Shown: piece by piece, positions 44,738 through 54,195 of the stretch
Layout of the letters: each line of letters opens with the position of its first letter
How positions within the stretch are numbered: the stretch's first letter is position 1
Origin: Gemmiger sp. An120
GTDB taxonomy: Bacteria; Bacillota; Clostridia; Oscillospirales; Ruminococcaceae
DNA length: 64,000 bases
Direction of reading: 5' to 3'
NCBI RefSeq assembly: GCF_002160955.1
Contig: NZ_NFLN01000001.1
Span: forward strand, 1-64,000
Position numbers and translations under genes: made by a program
Notes under the pieces: generated by a model
What the model saw: only the letters and a program-made list of their open reading frames with translations
Database searches by the model: none
What the model was told of the DNA's origin: nothing

Positions 44738-45768
44738 AGCATGCCAAACTGCTGCTGGCGGTTCTGCTTTTGCTGCTGACCTCCGGCTGTGCCGGGGAAC
44801 CGCTCAGCGGCCGGGCGGTGGTCAACACCCTGTATCTGGATTGGAATACAACCGGCTGGCGGGCGGTGCTGGTGTATGTAACCAGCAGCGCCAGCGCCGA
44901 CGCAGGCCAGGCAAAACCCGAGGCACTGGTGCTTTCCGGGCAGGGGGCCACGGTGGCGGATGCGCTGCAGGATGCCCAGTCTGCCAGCCCGCTCACTGCC
45001 TTTTACGGCCAGAACGAACTGCTCCTGCTGGGGCCGGGCGCGCAGGGTAAGGCTATGTACGAGGCCTGTGTCTATCTGTCCAACGACAGCGCGGGCCGCC
45101 CCAATATGGCGGTGTTCGGCGTACAGACACTGGCCGAAGACTGGCAGCCCGCATCCGGCGAGGATCGGTATGCCCTGCTGCGGCAGCTGGAGCAGGCGGA
45201 AGGGGAGAGCCTGTATACCCAGCGTCTCTATCGCCTGGCCGGGGCCGAAGCCGGGATTCTGCCCTGTTTGGAGGTAGACTGCCGCGCCGGTACCGCCGTG
45301 CCGGGGGATACCCGGCTTTTCCTGGGCGGTCAGTGCACCGCTGTGTGGGACCGGGAGGCCACTGCCCTGGCTGCCCTGATCGAGGGGCAGGTGCGCAGCG
45401 TTTCGCTGGAAGCGTCCACCGGCCGCGGCCCGGTACGGTATACGCTGGAACTGCCGCTGCTGGGCTGGGAGCCTTCCCTGGATACCCTGACCCTGAACGC
45501 CCGCCTGAGCGGCTATCTGAAAAATCTGACCGACTCCGGCGGGCTGATCCACACCGGCAAACAGGAACTGGCGGACGAAATCGCCGCACAGCTGGAAGAA
45601 ACCGCCCGCCGCATTACCCGGCAGACCTTCGGGCAGGGCCAGGATCTGCTGCGGATGGGATTCTGGCTGCGCAGCCGGGACGCGGCAGCCTGTGCCGAAC
45701 TGGAACGCGCGGGCCGCTGGTACGACCCTGACCGGATCGAATGGGAAGTTCGGCTGCGCGCACTGTAA
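44734..45768 (+). CDS. GerC-family spore germination lipoprotein, C subunit
   Basis: 344 aa lipoprotein: signal peptide with lipobox LTSGC, Cys19 the lipidation site. Body carries GerAC-like traits (DWNTTGWRAVLVYVT, QGATVADALQDAQSAS, FYGQNELLLLG), and a C-terminal domain with TRQTFGQGQDLLRMGFWLR near 310-328. AGGAGG precedes the ATG 6-7 nt away. Completes a full A-B-C germinant receptor operon. Confidence 0.88.
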   Translation: MKHAKLLLAVLLLLLTSGCAGEPLSGRAVVNTLYLDWNTTGWRAVLVYVTSSASADAGQAKPEALVLSGQGATVADALQDAQSASPLTAFYGQNELLLLGPGAQGKAMYEACVYLSNDSAGRPNMAVFGVQTLAEDWQPASGEDRYALLRQLEQAEGESLYTQRLYRLAGAEAGILPCLEVDCRAGTAVPGDTRLFLGGQCTAVWDREATALAALIEGQVRSVSLEASTGRGPVRYTLELPLLGWEPSLDTLTLNARLSGYLKNLTDSGGLIHTGKQELADEIAAQLEETARRITRQTFGQGQDLLRMGFWLRSRDAAACAELERAGRWYDPDRIEWEVRLRAL

Positions 45769-45783
45769 AGACGAAAAAGGAAA

Positions 45784-45812
45784 TTGCCAATCGGGGTAAA
45801 TTCATATATAAT
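45784..45812 (+). promoter_or_regulatory. Promoter of the hprK cluster
   Basis: TTGCCA (45784-45789), 17 bp, TATAAT (45807-45812), 90 nt before hprK. Confidence 0.78.
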
Positions 45813-45902
45813 AGAAGATGTAATTCCGTACAGCCCGGCGGCCAGGCCGGCCGCCGGGAAGCGGGAAAAACTTCCATGCAAAAAATGGGAAAGGGTGTTG
45901 GT

Positions 45903-46823
45903 ATGCCGCAATTTTCTGTGCCTCTGAGTTACCTGGTTGAACATATGAATCTGGAAGTCGCCTATGCCCCCCGGGATCTGAAAGACATCCCGGTCTGTTC
46001 GGCGGACGTGCACCGGCCCGGTCTGGTTCTGGCCGGCTATTACCAGTACTTCGATTCGCTGCGCATCCAGATCTGCGGTATGGCGGAAATGTCCTTTTTG
46101 CAGGAGGTCACGCCGGAACAGCGTGCCATCCATGTGGACAAGCTGTTCTCCATGCACCCGCCTGCCCTGATCGTCAGCCGCGGCATTGAACCGCTGGCGG
46201 AAATGTACGAGTGTGCCAAGAAGTATGAGGTAGCGCTGCTGCGTTCCACCGAGAGTACCTCCACCATGATGAGCGGCCTGATCAGCATTCTGAATGTGGA
46301 ACTGGCCCCCCGTGTTACCCGGCACGGCGTTCTGGTTGAGGTCTACGGCGAGGGAATACTGATCCTGGGCGACAGCGGCGTGGGCAAAAGCGAAACCGCC
46401 GTGGAGCTGGTCAAGCGCGGCCACCGTCTGATTGCCGACGACGCGGTGGATCTGCGCCGGGTGTCCAACCGGTCGATCGTGGGCCGCGCGCCGGAAAATA
46501 TCCGCCACTTTATCGAACTGCGGGGCATTGGCATCGTGAACGTGGCCCGGATGTTCGGTATCGGCGCGGTCAAGGTCAGCGAAAAGGTAGACCTGGTGGT
46601 GGAACTGGAGCCCTGGGACAAGACCAAGAACTACAGCCGCACCGGCCTGGAGACCGAGACCTACGATATTCTGGGGGTCAAGATCCCCAGCACCGTGATC
46701 CCGGTCATGCCCGGACGTAACCTGGCGGTTATTCTGGAAACGGCGGCCATCAACAACCGCCAGAAAAAGATGGGCTACAACGCGGCCCAGGAACTGCTGA
46801 ACCGATTGGGCCTGCAGGAGTAA
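45903..46823 (+). CDS. hprK: HPr kinase/phosphorylase
   Basis: 306 aa, normal length. P-loop GDSGVGKSE with Lys162, DDAVDLRRV, and the HprK signature ELRGIGIVNV near 204-213. Phosphorylates HPr on Ser46 to drive carbon catabolite repression, and removes it when Pi is high. ATG 45903 is preferred because the protein then begins PQFSVPLSYLVEHMNLEV as in the family; ATG 45876 would add 9 residues. Heads a run hprK-glcK-murB-rapZ-whiA-dnaE-pfkA. Confidence 0.95.
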   Translation: MPQFSVPLSYLVEHMNLEVAYAPRDLKDIPVCSADVHRPGLVLAGYYQYFDSLRIQICGMAEMSFLQEVTPEQRAIHVDKLFSMHPPALIVSRGIEPLAEMYECAKKYEVALLRSTESTSTMMSGLISILNVELAPRVTRHGVLVEVYGEGILILGDSGVGKSETAVELVKRGHRLIADDAVDLRRVSNRSIVGRAPENIRHFIELRGIGIVNVARMFGIGAVKVSEKVDLVVELEPWDKTKNYSRTGLETETYDILGVKIPSTVIPVMPGRNLAVILETAAINNRQKKMGYNAAQELLNRLGLQE

Positions 46824-46864
46824 CAGGGGATTGCGTTAGGAATACATTGTAAGGAGTGTTTCAT

Positions 46865-47830
46865 ATGACATACTATACCATTGGCGTAGATCTGGGCGGT
46901 ACCACCATTACCGCGGGCCTTGTGAATGAGGAATCCCACATCGTCTATAAGAAAACCTGCGACACCAATCTGCCCCGTCCGGCGCAGGAGGTGGAACAGG
47001 CCATCGCCGATCTGTGCCGCCAGGTGGTGGAAGAAGCGGGCGTTTCCTGGGAAGCCATCCGCTGGGTGGGCATCGGTACCCCCGGCAGCGTGAACGCCGA
47101 GAGCGGCATTGTGGAATTCAACGCCAACTTCGGTTACAACAACTGGGCCCTGCGTGCCAACATCCAGGCGCTGCTGGGCTGTGACGTGTACATTGAGAAC
47201 GATGCCAACGCCGCTGCCTACGGCGAGTACATTGCCGGCGCGGCCAAGGGCGCCAAGTATGCTGTGGTCATCACCCTGGGCACCGGTATCGGCGGCGGCA
47301 TCATCATCGACGGCAAGATCTTCTCCGGCTTCAACTACGCCGGTGCCGAGCTGGGCCACACCGTGATCCAGATGGACGGCCGTCCCTGCATGTGCGGGCG
47401 AAAGGGCTGCTGGGAGAAGTACGCCTCTGCCCGTGCTCTTACTGAGGACACCCGTATCGCCATGCAGTCCAATCCCCAGAACATGATGTGGACCCTGGTG
47501 GACGGGGACATCAACAAGGTAAACGCCAAAACCGCCTTTGACGGCATGCGTGCCGGCGACCCGCTGGCTACCCAGGTGGTCAAGGACTTTGTCAAGTACG
47601 TGGCCTGCGGCCTGACCAACATCATCAACATCTTCCAGCCGGAGATCATCTGCATCGGCGGCGGCGTGTCCAAGGAGGGCGAGACCCTGCTGGCCCCGGT
47701 ACGGGCGCTGGTGGACCTGGAAGAGTACGCCCGCAACGGCGAGCGCCGGGTGACCATCAAGGCCGCCGAACTGCGCAACGACGCAGGTGTTGTGGGCGCG
47801 GCCAGCCTGGGAAATCAGAACAGAAAGTGA
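46865..47830 (+). CDS. glcK: ROK-family glucokinase
   Basis: 321 aa. ATP site GVDLGGTTITAGLV at residues 6-19, ENDANAAAYGEYIAGAAKG, TLGTGIGGG, and the ROK zinc-binding motif CMCGRKGCWEKYASA near 179. Phosphorylates glucose to glucose 6-phosphate. ATG 46865 is 8 nt from AAGGAG; an in-frame GTG at 46856 is inside the ribosome site. Lies between hprK and murB, linking sugar entry to catabolite control. Confidence 0.93.
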   Translation: MTYYTIGVDLGGTTITAGLVNEESHIVYKKTCDTNLPRPAQEVEQAIADLCRQVVEEAGVSWEAIRWVGIGTPGSVNAESGIVEFNANFGYNNWALRANIQALLGCDVYIENDANAAAYGEYIAGAAKGAKYAVVITLGTGIGGGIIIDGKIFSGFNYAGAELGHTVIQMDGRPCMCGRKGCWEKYASARALTEDTRIAMQSNPQNMMWTLVDGDINKVNAKTAFDGMRAGDPLATQVVKDFVKYVACGLTNIINIFQPEIICIGGGVSKEGETLLAPVRALVDLEEYARNGERRVTIKAAELRNDAGVVGAASLGNQNRK

Positions 47831-47840
47831 GGCCCCTTTT

Positions 47841-48758
47841 GTGACCGATTCTGAGCAGTCTCTTTCCGCTTTGCAGCAGTTTGCCGCAGAGCGGGGCATT
47901 TCCGCCCGGCCCGGTGTGCCGCTGGCGGGCTATACTACCTTCCGTATCGGTGGCCCGGCCGGCTTGCTGTGCGAGCCGGAAGACGAAGCTTCGCTGCTTG
48001 CCCTGATGGGGGAGGCACACCGGCTGGGTGTGCGATACTATCTGCTGGGCAACGGTTCCAACGTGCTGTTTGCAGACGAGGGCTTCGGCGGCGCGGTGAT
48101 CCGCACCTCCCGGGCGCTGAGCAGCGTCTGCGCCGAGGGGGACTCTATCACGGCGGGGGCGGGCGTGCTGCTGACGCGGGTCTGCACCGTCGCCCGGGAC
48201 GCTGGCCTGACCGGCCTGGAATTTGCCTATGGTATCCCCGGCACGGTGGGCGGCGCGGTGTATATGAATGCGGGCGCTTACGGTGGGGAAATGCGGGATG
48301 TGCTGGCTTCGGTACGTTTCCTGGATGAGGAAGGCCAGGTAAAGGAACTGCCCGCGGATCAGCTGGCTCTGGGCTACCGCACCAGCATTTTTGAATCCCG
48401 GCCCTGGTGCGTACTCAGCGCCCGGTTCGGTCTGCGTGCCGGCAATGTGCAGGAGATCGGCGCGGCCATGGAAGATTACATGTCCCGCCGCAAGTCCAAA
48501 CAGCCGCTGGAACTGCCCAGCGCAGGCAGTACCTTCAAACGCCCGGTGGGGGCGTATGCCGGTGCCCTGATCGACCAGTGCGGCCTGCGGGGATTCCGGA
48601 TCGGGGATGCCGCCATCAGTGAAAAGCATTGCGGCTTTGTGGTAAACCTGGGGCAGGCTACCTGCCAGGATGTACTGCGGCTGACCGACGAGGTCTGCCG
48701 GATTGTAAAGGAAAAGACCGGATTTACCCTGGAAAAGGAGATCCGGGTAGTGCGCTGA
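47841..48758 (+). CDS. murB: UDP-N-acetylenolpyruvoylglucosamine reductase
   Basis: 305 aa, type II MurB. FAD-binding YTTFRIGGPAGLLCEPE, LLGNGSNVLFADEG, GLTGLEFAYGIPGTVGGAVYMN, then SAGSTFKRP (catalytic Ser) and the C-terminal Glu in LEKEIRVV. Second step of UDP-MurNAc synthesis. The start is a GTG at 47841, 10 nt after glcK; the frame is open further upstream but that part lies in glcK. Confidence 0.94.
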   Translation: MTDSEQSLSALQQFAAERGISARPGVPLAGYTTFRIGGPAGLLCEPEDEASLLALMGEAHRLGVRYYLLGNGSNVLFADEGFGGAVIRTSRALSSVCAEGDSITAGAGVLLTRVCTVARDAGLTGLEFAYGIPGTVGGAVYMNAGAYGGEMRDVLASVRFLDEEGQVKELPADQLALGYRTSIFESRPWCVLSARFGLRAGNVQEIGAAMEDYMSRRKSKQPLELPSAGSTFKRPVGAYAGALIDQCGLRGFRIGDAAISEKHCGFVVNLGQATCQDVLRLTDEVCRIVKEKTGFTLEKEIRVVR

Positions 48759-48791
48759 GCGGCAGCCCGGCGCAGGGGAGGGAACAAGGAA

Positions 48792-49655
48792 GTGGAATTG
48801 CTGATCGTGACCGGGCTTTCCGGTGCGGGCAAGTCGGTGGCGATGCACGCGCTGGAGGACATCGGCTATTTCTGTATTGACAATATCCCCGCGGGACTTT
48901 TGTCCCGCCTGGTGGACTTTGCCCAGCAGAGCGAAACTCTGCTGCAGAAGGTGGCGGTGGGCCTGGACGTGCGCAGCGCCCGCTCCAGCCGGGAACTGAT
49001 TCAGGCGCTCGGCGAGCTGGACCGCCAGCAGGCCGAGTTTCAGGTGCTGTTTCTGGACGCGTCGGACGAGGTGCTGCAGCGCCGCTACAAGGAAACCCGC
49101 CGCCGCCATCCCATGAGCATCAGCGAGGGATTGTCCACCACCGAGGCCCTGGCCCGGGAGCGGCAGATCCTGCGTCCGCTGTATGAGCACGCCAACTATA
49201 TTCTGGATACCTCGCTGCTTTCCCCGGCGCAGAATAAGCAGCGGATCTGTGCGCTGTTCCTGAACAGCCGGCAGCACTCCATGGCGCTGACCGTGCTGTC
49301 CTTCGGCTTCAAGTACGGTACGCCCAAAGAGGCGGACATTATCTGGGATGTGCGCTGCCTGCCCAATCCCTATTACGTGCCTGAACTGAAAGAAAAGACC
49401 GGCCTGGACCAGGAAGTGGTGGATTATGTGATGGCCAGCGAGGCCTCGCAGCAGCTGCTGACCAAGCTGCAGGAACTGCTGGCGCTGACCCTGCCTCTCT
49501 ATGTAAAGGAGGGCAAAAGCCAGCTTACCATTGCCATCGGCTGCACCGGCGGCAAACATCGGTCCATTACCTTTGCCCGCCTGCTGGCGGACTATTGCGA
49601 AAAGCTGGGGTATGCCCCGGTCGTACAGCACCGGGATGCAAACCGTACCAGCTGA
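48792..49655 (+). CDS. rapZ: RNase adapter/nucleotide-binding protein RapZ (YvcJ)
   Basis: 287 aa. Walker A GLSGAGKS at residues 8-15, GYFCIDNIPAGLL, and the C-terminal IGCTGGKHRSITFARLLADY typical of RapZ. P-loop ATPase/GTPase; in E. coli it binds GlmZ sRNA and RNase E, in Bacillus it affects competence. The start is a GTG with AAGGA nearby. In most Firmicutes rapZ, yvcK and whiA are neighbours; here yvcK is missing between rapZ and whiA. Confidence 0.95.
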   Translation: MELLIVTGLSGAGKSVAMHALEDIGYFCIDNIPAGLLSRLVDFAQQSETLLQKVAVGLDVRSARSSRELIQALGELDRQQAEFQVLFLDASDEVLQRRYKETRRRHPMSISEGLSTTEALARERQILRPLYEHANYILDTSLLSPAQNKQRICALFLNSRQHSMALTVLSFGFKYGTPKEADIIWDVRCLPNPYYVPELKEKTGLDQEVVDYVMASEASQQLLTKLQELLALTLPLYVKEGKSQLTIAIGCTGGKHRSITFARLLADYCEKLGYAPVVQHRDANRTS

Positions 49656-49740
49656 ACCGGCTTTTTATCAGAAGTATCAGGCGCCGCGCGATGCCCGGGT
49701 AGGGTGTCGGGCGGCGCTGCTTAAAAGGAGATTTCACGCC

Positions 49741-50655
49741 TTGAGTTTTGCCCAGGATGTTAAACAGGAGATCGCAGCCCGCAAGATCACGCGGCCCTGC
49801 TGCAGTCTCGCGGCCTGCTATGGATTTGCCTGCTTCGGCCGCTATTTTGACCAGAACGGCACGGTGCTGCAGACCGAATCCCTGCCGGTGGCTCAGCTGG
49901 CCCGCCGGATGTTTGCCCTGAATGGGATTCAGGGGGAGCTGGTGGAAAAGAACCGCCCCAGCGGCAGCATCTGGGAGTTTGCCGTCAAGGAGCCCACGCA
50001 GGTGGCTCATCTGCTGCAGCTGCTGGGCCATACCGGCCAGGAGGCCAGCCTGCGGATCAATCCCCGGCTGTTCCGCTGCCCCCAGTGCGCCAGCGCCTAT
50101 GTGGGGGCGGCGTTTCTGTGCTGCGGCACCGTCACCGACCCGCAGAAGGAATATCATCTGGAGTTCATGACCGGCCGGCTCAACCTGGCAAAGGACTTCG
50201 AGGCTCTGTTGGCGGAGCATGAATTCCGCCCCCACCGCACCCGCCGCAAGGGGATGAATGTGGTCTACCTGAAAGCCAGCGAACCCATTGAGGACATTCT
50301 TACCTTTATGGGGGCCACCGGCGGCGCGATGGAGATGATGAACCGCAAGGTATACAAGGAACTGCGCAACAAAACAAACCGGCTCAACAACTGCGATACC
50401 GCCAATATGGACAAGACTGCCACCGCCAATGTGCAGGCGCTGCGGGCCATTGCGTTCCTGGAAGAAAACGACGCCCTGGATGCGCTGCCCGATACGCTGC
50501 GGCAGGCAGCCGCCATGCGCCGGCAATACCCGGATCTTCCGCTGGCAGCTCTGGCAGCCCGGTTTGATCCGCCCATCAGCAAATCCGGCCTGTCTCACCG
50601 GTTCAAAAAACTGGAAAGCATCGCCGCCCAGATGCAGGAGAAGCAAAAACCATGA
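49741..50655 (+). CDS. whiA: WhiA-type DNA-binding protein
   Basis: 304 aa. N-terminal LAGLIDADG-homing-endonuclease-like domain without nuclease residues, and a C-terminal HTH domain (LPDTLRQAAAMRRQYPDLPL, PISKSGLSHRFKKLESIA). Conserved linker NRLNNCDTANMDKTATANVQ. In Firmicutes WhiA affects cell division and chromosome segregation. The TTG at 49741 is chosen because AAAAGGAG lies 12 nt upstream and the protein begins SFAQDVKQEI, as in the family. Ends overlapping dnaE by 4 nt. Confidence 0.94.
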   Translation: MSFAQDVKQEIAARKITRPCCSLAACYGFACFGRYFDQNGTVLQTESLPVAQLARRMFALNGIQGELVEKNRPSGSIWEFAVKEPTQVAHLLQLLGHTGQEASLRINPRLFRCPQCASAYVGAAFLCCGTVTDPQKEYHLEFMTGRLNLAKDFEALLAEHEFRPHRTRRKGMNVVYLKASEPIEDILTFMGATGGAMEMMNRKVYKELRNKTNRLNNCDTANMDKTATANVQALRAIAFLEENDALDALPDTLRQAAAMRRQYPDLPLAALAARFDPPISKSGLSHRFKKLESIAAQMQEKQKP

Positions 50656-53600
50656 GCGATAAACAATTTACCCATCTGCATGTGCATACCGAATACAGCC
50701 TGCTGGACGGCGCCTGCCGGATCGACCGGCTGTTCGACCGGGTCAAGGAGCTGGGCCAGACTGCCATCGCCATCACCGATCACGGGGCCATGTACGGCTG
50801 TGTGGATTTTTATAAGGCGGCCAAAAAGGCGGGGATCAAGCCTATCATCGGCTGCGAGGTATACGTGGCCAACCGTACCCGGTTCGATAAGGTCAGCCGG
50901 GTGGACGGCAGCCACCACCTGGTGCTGCTGTGCAAAAATGCCCAGGGCTATAAAAACCTGATCAAGATGGTTTCCGCCGGCTTTATTGAGGGCTTTTACT
51001 CCAAGCCCCGCATCGACCGGGAACTGCTGGAACAGTACCACGAGGGGCTGATCTGCCTGTCCGCCTGCCTGGCGGGCGAGGTGCCGCAGGCGCTGCTCTC
51101 CGGCGATTATGACCGGGCCCGCAGTATAGCCGAATACTACAACAACCTGTTCGGGCCGGGAAACTATTTCATCGAGATCCAGGATCACGGCCTGGCGGAA
51201 CAGCAGCAGATCCTGCCCCAGCTGATCCGCCTGAGCCGGGAAACCGGGATCCCGCTGGTGGCCACCAACGACGCCCACTATCTGCGCAAAGAGGACGCCC
51301 GGATGCAGAGTATCCTGATCTGTATCCAGACCGGCAAAACCATCAAGGACCCGGACAAGATGGAGTTCGAGACCGACGAATTCTATCTCAAGAGCACCGA
51401 GGAGATGTACGACCTGTTCGCCATCGCGCCCGAGGCCTGCGAAAACACAAACCGCATTGCCGAGATATGCCAGTTCGACTTTGAGTTCGGCGTCACCAAA
51501 CTGCCCTACTACGAAGCGCCGGACGGAATGGGCAACCAGGAGTATTTTGAAAAGATGTGCTGGGAGGGCCTGGCCCGCCGGTATGGCGATGGGGTGAACG
51601 CCGCGCTGGAGGAGCGCCTGCGCTACGAGATCGACGTGATCCGCCGCATGGGCTATACCAACTACTACCTGATCGTTTACGATTTTATCCGCTATGCCAA
51701 AAGCCAGGGCATCCCGGTGGGGCCGGGGCGCGGCTCCGGCGCGGGCAGCCTGGCGGCCTACTGCGTGGGCATCACCAACATCGATCCCATCCGGTACAAC
51801 CTGCTGTTTGAACGTTTCCTGAACCCGGAACGTGTCAGCATGCCGGACTTTGATGTGGACTTCTGCTACGAGCGCCGGCAGGAGGTCATCGACTACGTAA
51901 ACCGGAAATACGGCAGCGATCACGTGGCCCAGATCATCACCTTCGGTACCATGGCCGCCCGCAACGCCCTGCGGGACGTGGGCCGGGTGCTGGACATCGG
52001 GTATCAGAAGGTGGACGCCATTGCCAAACTGGTTCCCATGGAGCTGAAGATGACCCTGGCCCGGGCGCTTACCGTCTCGCCGGAGCTGAAAGCCCAGTAC
52101 GACGCGGACCCGGTGGTCAAGGAGCTGGTGGATACCGCTGAAAAGATCGAGGGCATGCCCCGGCACGCCTCCACCCACGCGGCAGGCGTGGTGATTACCC
52201 CGGAGGCCACCGACGTGTATGTGCCGCTGGCTTCCAACGACGGGGTGCCGGTGACCCAGTTCACCATGACCACCATCGAGGAGCTGGGCCTGCTGAAGAT
52301 GGACTTTCTGGGCCTGCGCACCCTGACGGTGCTGCACGACGCGGAAGAGATGATCCGGGAGATGGAGCCTTCTTTCACGCTGGATGCCATCTCCTATGAG
52401 GATGCGGATACCTACGCCATGCTGGGCCGCGGCGAAACCGAGGGCGTGTTCCAGCTGGAATCCACCGGCATGAAACAGGTGCTCATGGGCCTGCATCCCC
52501 GCAGCCTGGAGGATGTCATCGCTCTGATCTCCCTGTACCGGCCGGGCCCCATGGACTCCATCCCCACCTACCTGCGCAACCGGCATGACCCGGACAAGAT
52601 CCGGTACAAGACCCCGCAGCTGGCCCATATTCTGGACGTGACCAACGGCTGTATCGTTTACCAGGAGCAGGTCATGCAGATCTGCCGGGAACTGGCGGGC
52701 TTCTCCTACGGCCAGGCCGACCTGGTGCGCCGCGCCATGAGCAAGAAAAAGCACGACGTCATGGAGAAGGAGCGCCAGCACTTTGTCTACGGCAATACCG
52801 AGCCGGGCCACGAGTGCAAGGGCTGCGTGGCCAACGGCATTCCCGCCCAGGTGGCGAACGAGATCTTTGACGATATGTCCAGCTTCGCCTCCTATGCGTT
52901 CAACAAATCCCACGCGGCGGCTTATGCCTATGTGGCGTACCAGACCGCCTATCTCAAGTGCCACTATCCCGGCCAGTTCATGGCCGCGCTTATGACCAGC
53001 GTGCTGGACAACACCGATAAGGTGATCGAGTATTCCGGCGAGTGTCAGCGTCTGGGTATCCGGGTGCTGCCGCCGGACATCAACATCAGCCAGGGCGGCT
53101 TTACGGTGGACGGGGCGGATATCCGCTTCGGGCTGAACGCGGTCAAGAACGTGGGCCGCAACCTGATCGCCAACGTGGTGCGCCAGCGCAAGGAAAAGCC
53201 GTTCCGTTCCCTGTACGATTTCTGCGAGCGGATGCAGGGCAGTGAACTGAACCGCCGGGCGGTGGAGTGCCTGATCAAGAGCGGCGCGTTCGACAGCTTC
53301 GGCTGGTCCCGCCGGGCGCTGAACCAGAACCTGGAGGGCATCCTGAAAAGCGTGGAGGGCGACCGCCGCCGCAACCTGGAGGGGCAGCTGGACCTGTTTT
53401 CCCAGCTGTCCGGCGGGCAGGAGAGTTCGCAGGACTACGCCATGCAGGACGCGCCCGAATACCCCAAAACCGAGCTGCTGCAGATGGAGCGGGAGGTCAG
53501 CGGGCTGTACCTTTCCGGCCATCCGCTGGACGCGTACCGGGAAAACATCAAAAATATATCAGGCTGCAAGATAAATGAATTGACAGGCGAGCAGGCAAAA

Positions 53601-54146
53601 GATTATGATTCTAAGGTAGTGAGGATTGTCTGCGCCGTGGTCAAAACCCGCATGATGACCACCCGTTCCAACACCATGATGGCTTTCACCACGGTGGAAG
53701 ACCTGACCGGCAGTATGGAGCTGCTGCTGTTCCCCCGCGTGCTGGCGGAATGCCGCCCGGTGCTGGTGGACAACAGCGTGGTGGTGGTCACCGGCCGCGT
53801 TTCGGTCAAGGAAGACGAGGCAGCCAAACTGATCGTGGAGCAGATCGTGCCCATTGAGGAGTATCAGCCCGCCGGTGCGGCACGGCCACGTCAGAGCGAA
53901 GCGCCGATGGCCCTGTACCTGAAGCTTCCCTCGCGGGAATGCCCGCAGATGCGCAAGGTGCAGAACCTGCTCAGCATCTTCGACGGCGGAATGCAGGTGT
54001 ATATGTATTTCGCCGATGTGCGGCAGCTCACACTGGCGCCCCGCACCATGTGGGCACTGGATCATCCGCTGCTCCGCAAAGAGCTGGAACGGATCCTTGG
54101 CCAGGGAAACGTGGCGGTGCAGGCCGCCCGTGCGCAGAAAAAGTAA
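50652..54146 (+). CDS. dnaE: DNA polymerase III alpha subunit, DnaE type
   Basis: 1164 aa. PHP domain at the N-terminus (FTHLHVHTEYSLLDG, AIAITDHGAMYG), catalytic PDFDVDFCYERR with Asp401 and Asp403, FVYQEQVMQICR-like region IVYQEQVMQ, helix-hairpin region, and a C-terminal OB fold (about 985-1075). In species with PolC it extends RNA primers before PolC takes over, and bypasses lesions. ATGA overlap with whiA. A short AT-rich patch at 53540-53620 inside the gene stands out from the GC-rich surroundings. Confidence 0.97.
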   Translation: MSDKQFTHLHVHTEYSLLDGACRIDRLFDRVKELGQTAIAITDHGAMYGCVDFYKAAKKAGIKPIIGCEVYVANRTRFDKVSRVDGSHHLVLLCKNAQGYKNLIKMVSAGFIEGFYSKPRIDRELLEQYHEGLICLSACLAGEVPQALLSGDYDRARSIAEYYNNLFGPGNYFIEIQDHGLAEQQQILPQLIRLSRETGIPLVATNDAHYLRKEDARMQSILICIQTGKTIKDPDKMEFETDEFYLKSTEEMYDLFAIAPEACENTNRIAEICQFDFEFGVTKLPYYEAPDGMGNQEYFEKMCWEGLARRYGDGVNAALEERLRYEIDVIRRMGYTNYYLIVYDFIRYAKSQGIPVGPGRGSGAGSLAAYCVGITNIDPIRYNLLFERFLNPERVSMPDFDVDFCYERRQEVIDYVNRKYGSDHVAQIITFGTMAARNALRDVGRVLDIGYQKVDAIAKLVPMELKMTLARALTVSPELKAQYDADPVVKELVDTAEKIEGMPRHASTHAAGVVITPEATDVYVPLASNDGVPVTQFTMTTIEELGLLKMDFLGLRTLTVLHDAEEMIREMEPSFTLDAISYEDADTYAMLGRGETEGVFQLESTGMKQVLMGLHPRSLEDVIALISLYRPGPMDSIPTYLRNRHDPDKIRYKTPQLAHILDVTNGCIVYQEQVMQICRELAGFSYGQADLVRRAMSKKKHDVMEKERQHFVYGNTEPGHECKGCVANGIPAQVANEIFDDMSSFASYAFNKSHAAAYAYVAYQTAYLKCHYPGQFMAALMTSVLDNTDKVIEYSGECQRLGIRVLPPDINISQGGFTVDGADIRFGLNAVKNVGRNLIANVVRQRKEKPFRSLYDFCERMQGSELNRRAVECLIKSGAFDSFGWSRRALNQNLEGILKSVEGDRRRNLEGQLDLFSQLSGGQESSQDYAMQDAPEYPKTELLQMEREVSGLYLSGHPLDAYRENIKNISGCKINELTGEQAKDYDSKVVRIVCAVVKTRMMTTRSNTMMAFTTVEDLTGSMELLLFPRVLAECRPVLVDNSVVVVTGRVSVKEDEAAKLIVEQIVPIEEYQPAGAARPRQSEAPMALYLKLPSRECPQMRKVQNLLSIFDGGMQVYMYFADVRQLTLAPRTMWALDHPLLRKELERILGQGNVAVQAARAQKK

Positions 54147-54195
54147 GATCAATCCAAAACACAATGGCAGAAAGAGTATTTGGGAGGCAGCAGTT

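Noticed and set aside
45741-45902. Extended N-terminus of HprK
   Set aside because: The upstream frame overlaps the promoter TATAAT at 45807 and adds residues not seen in the family.
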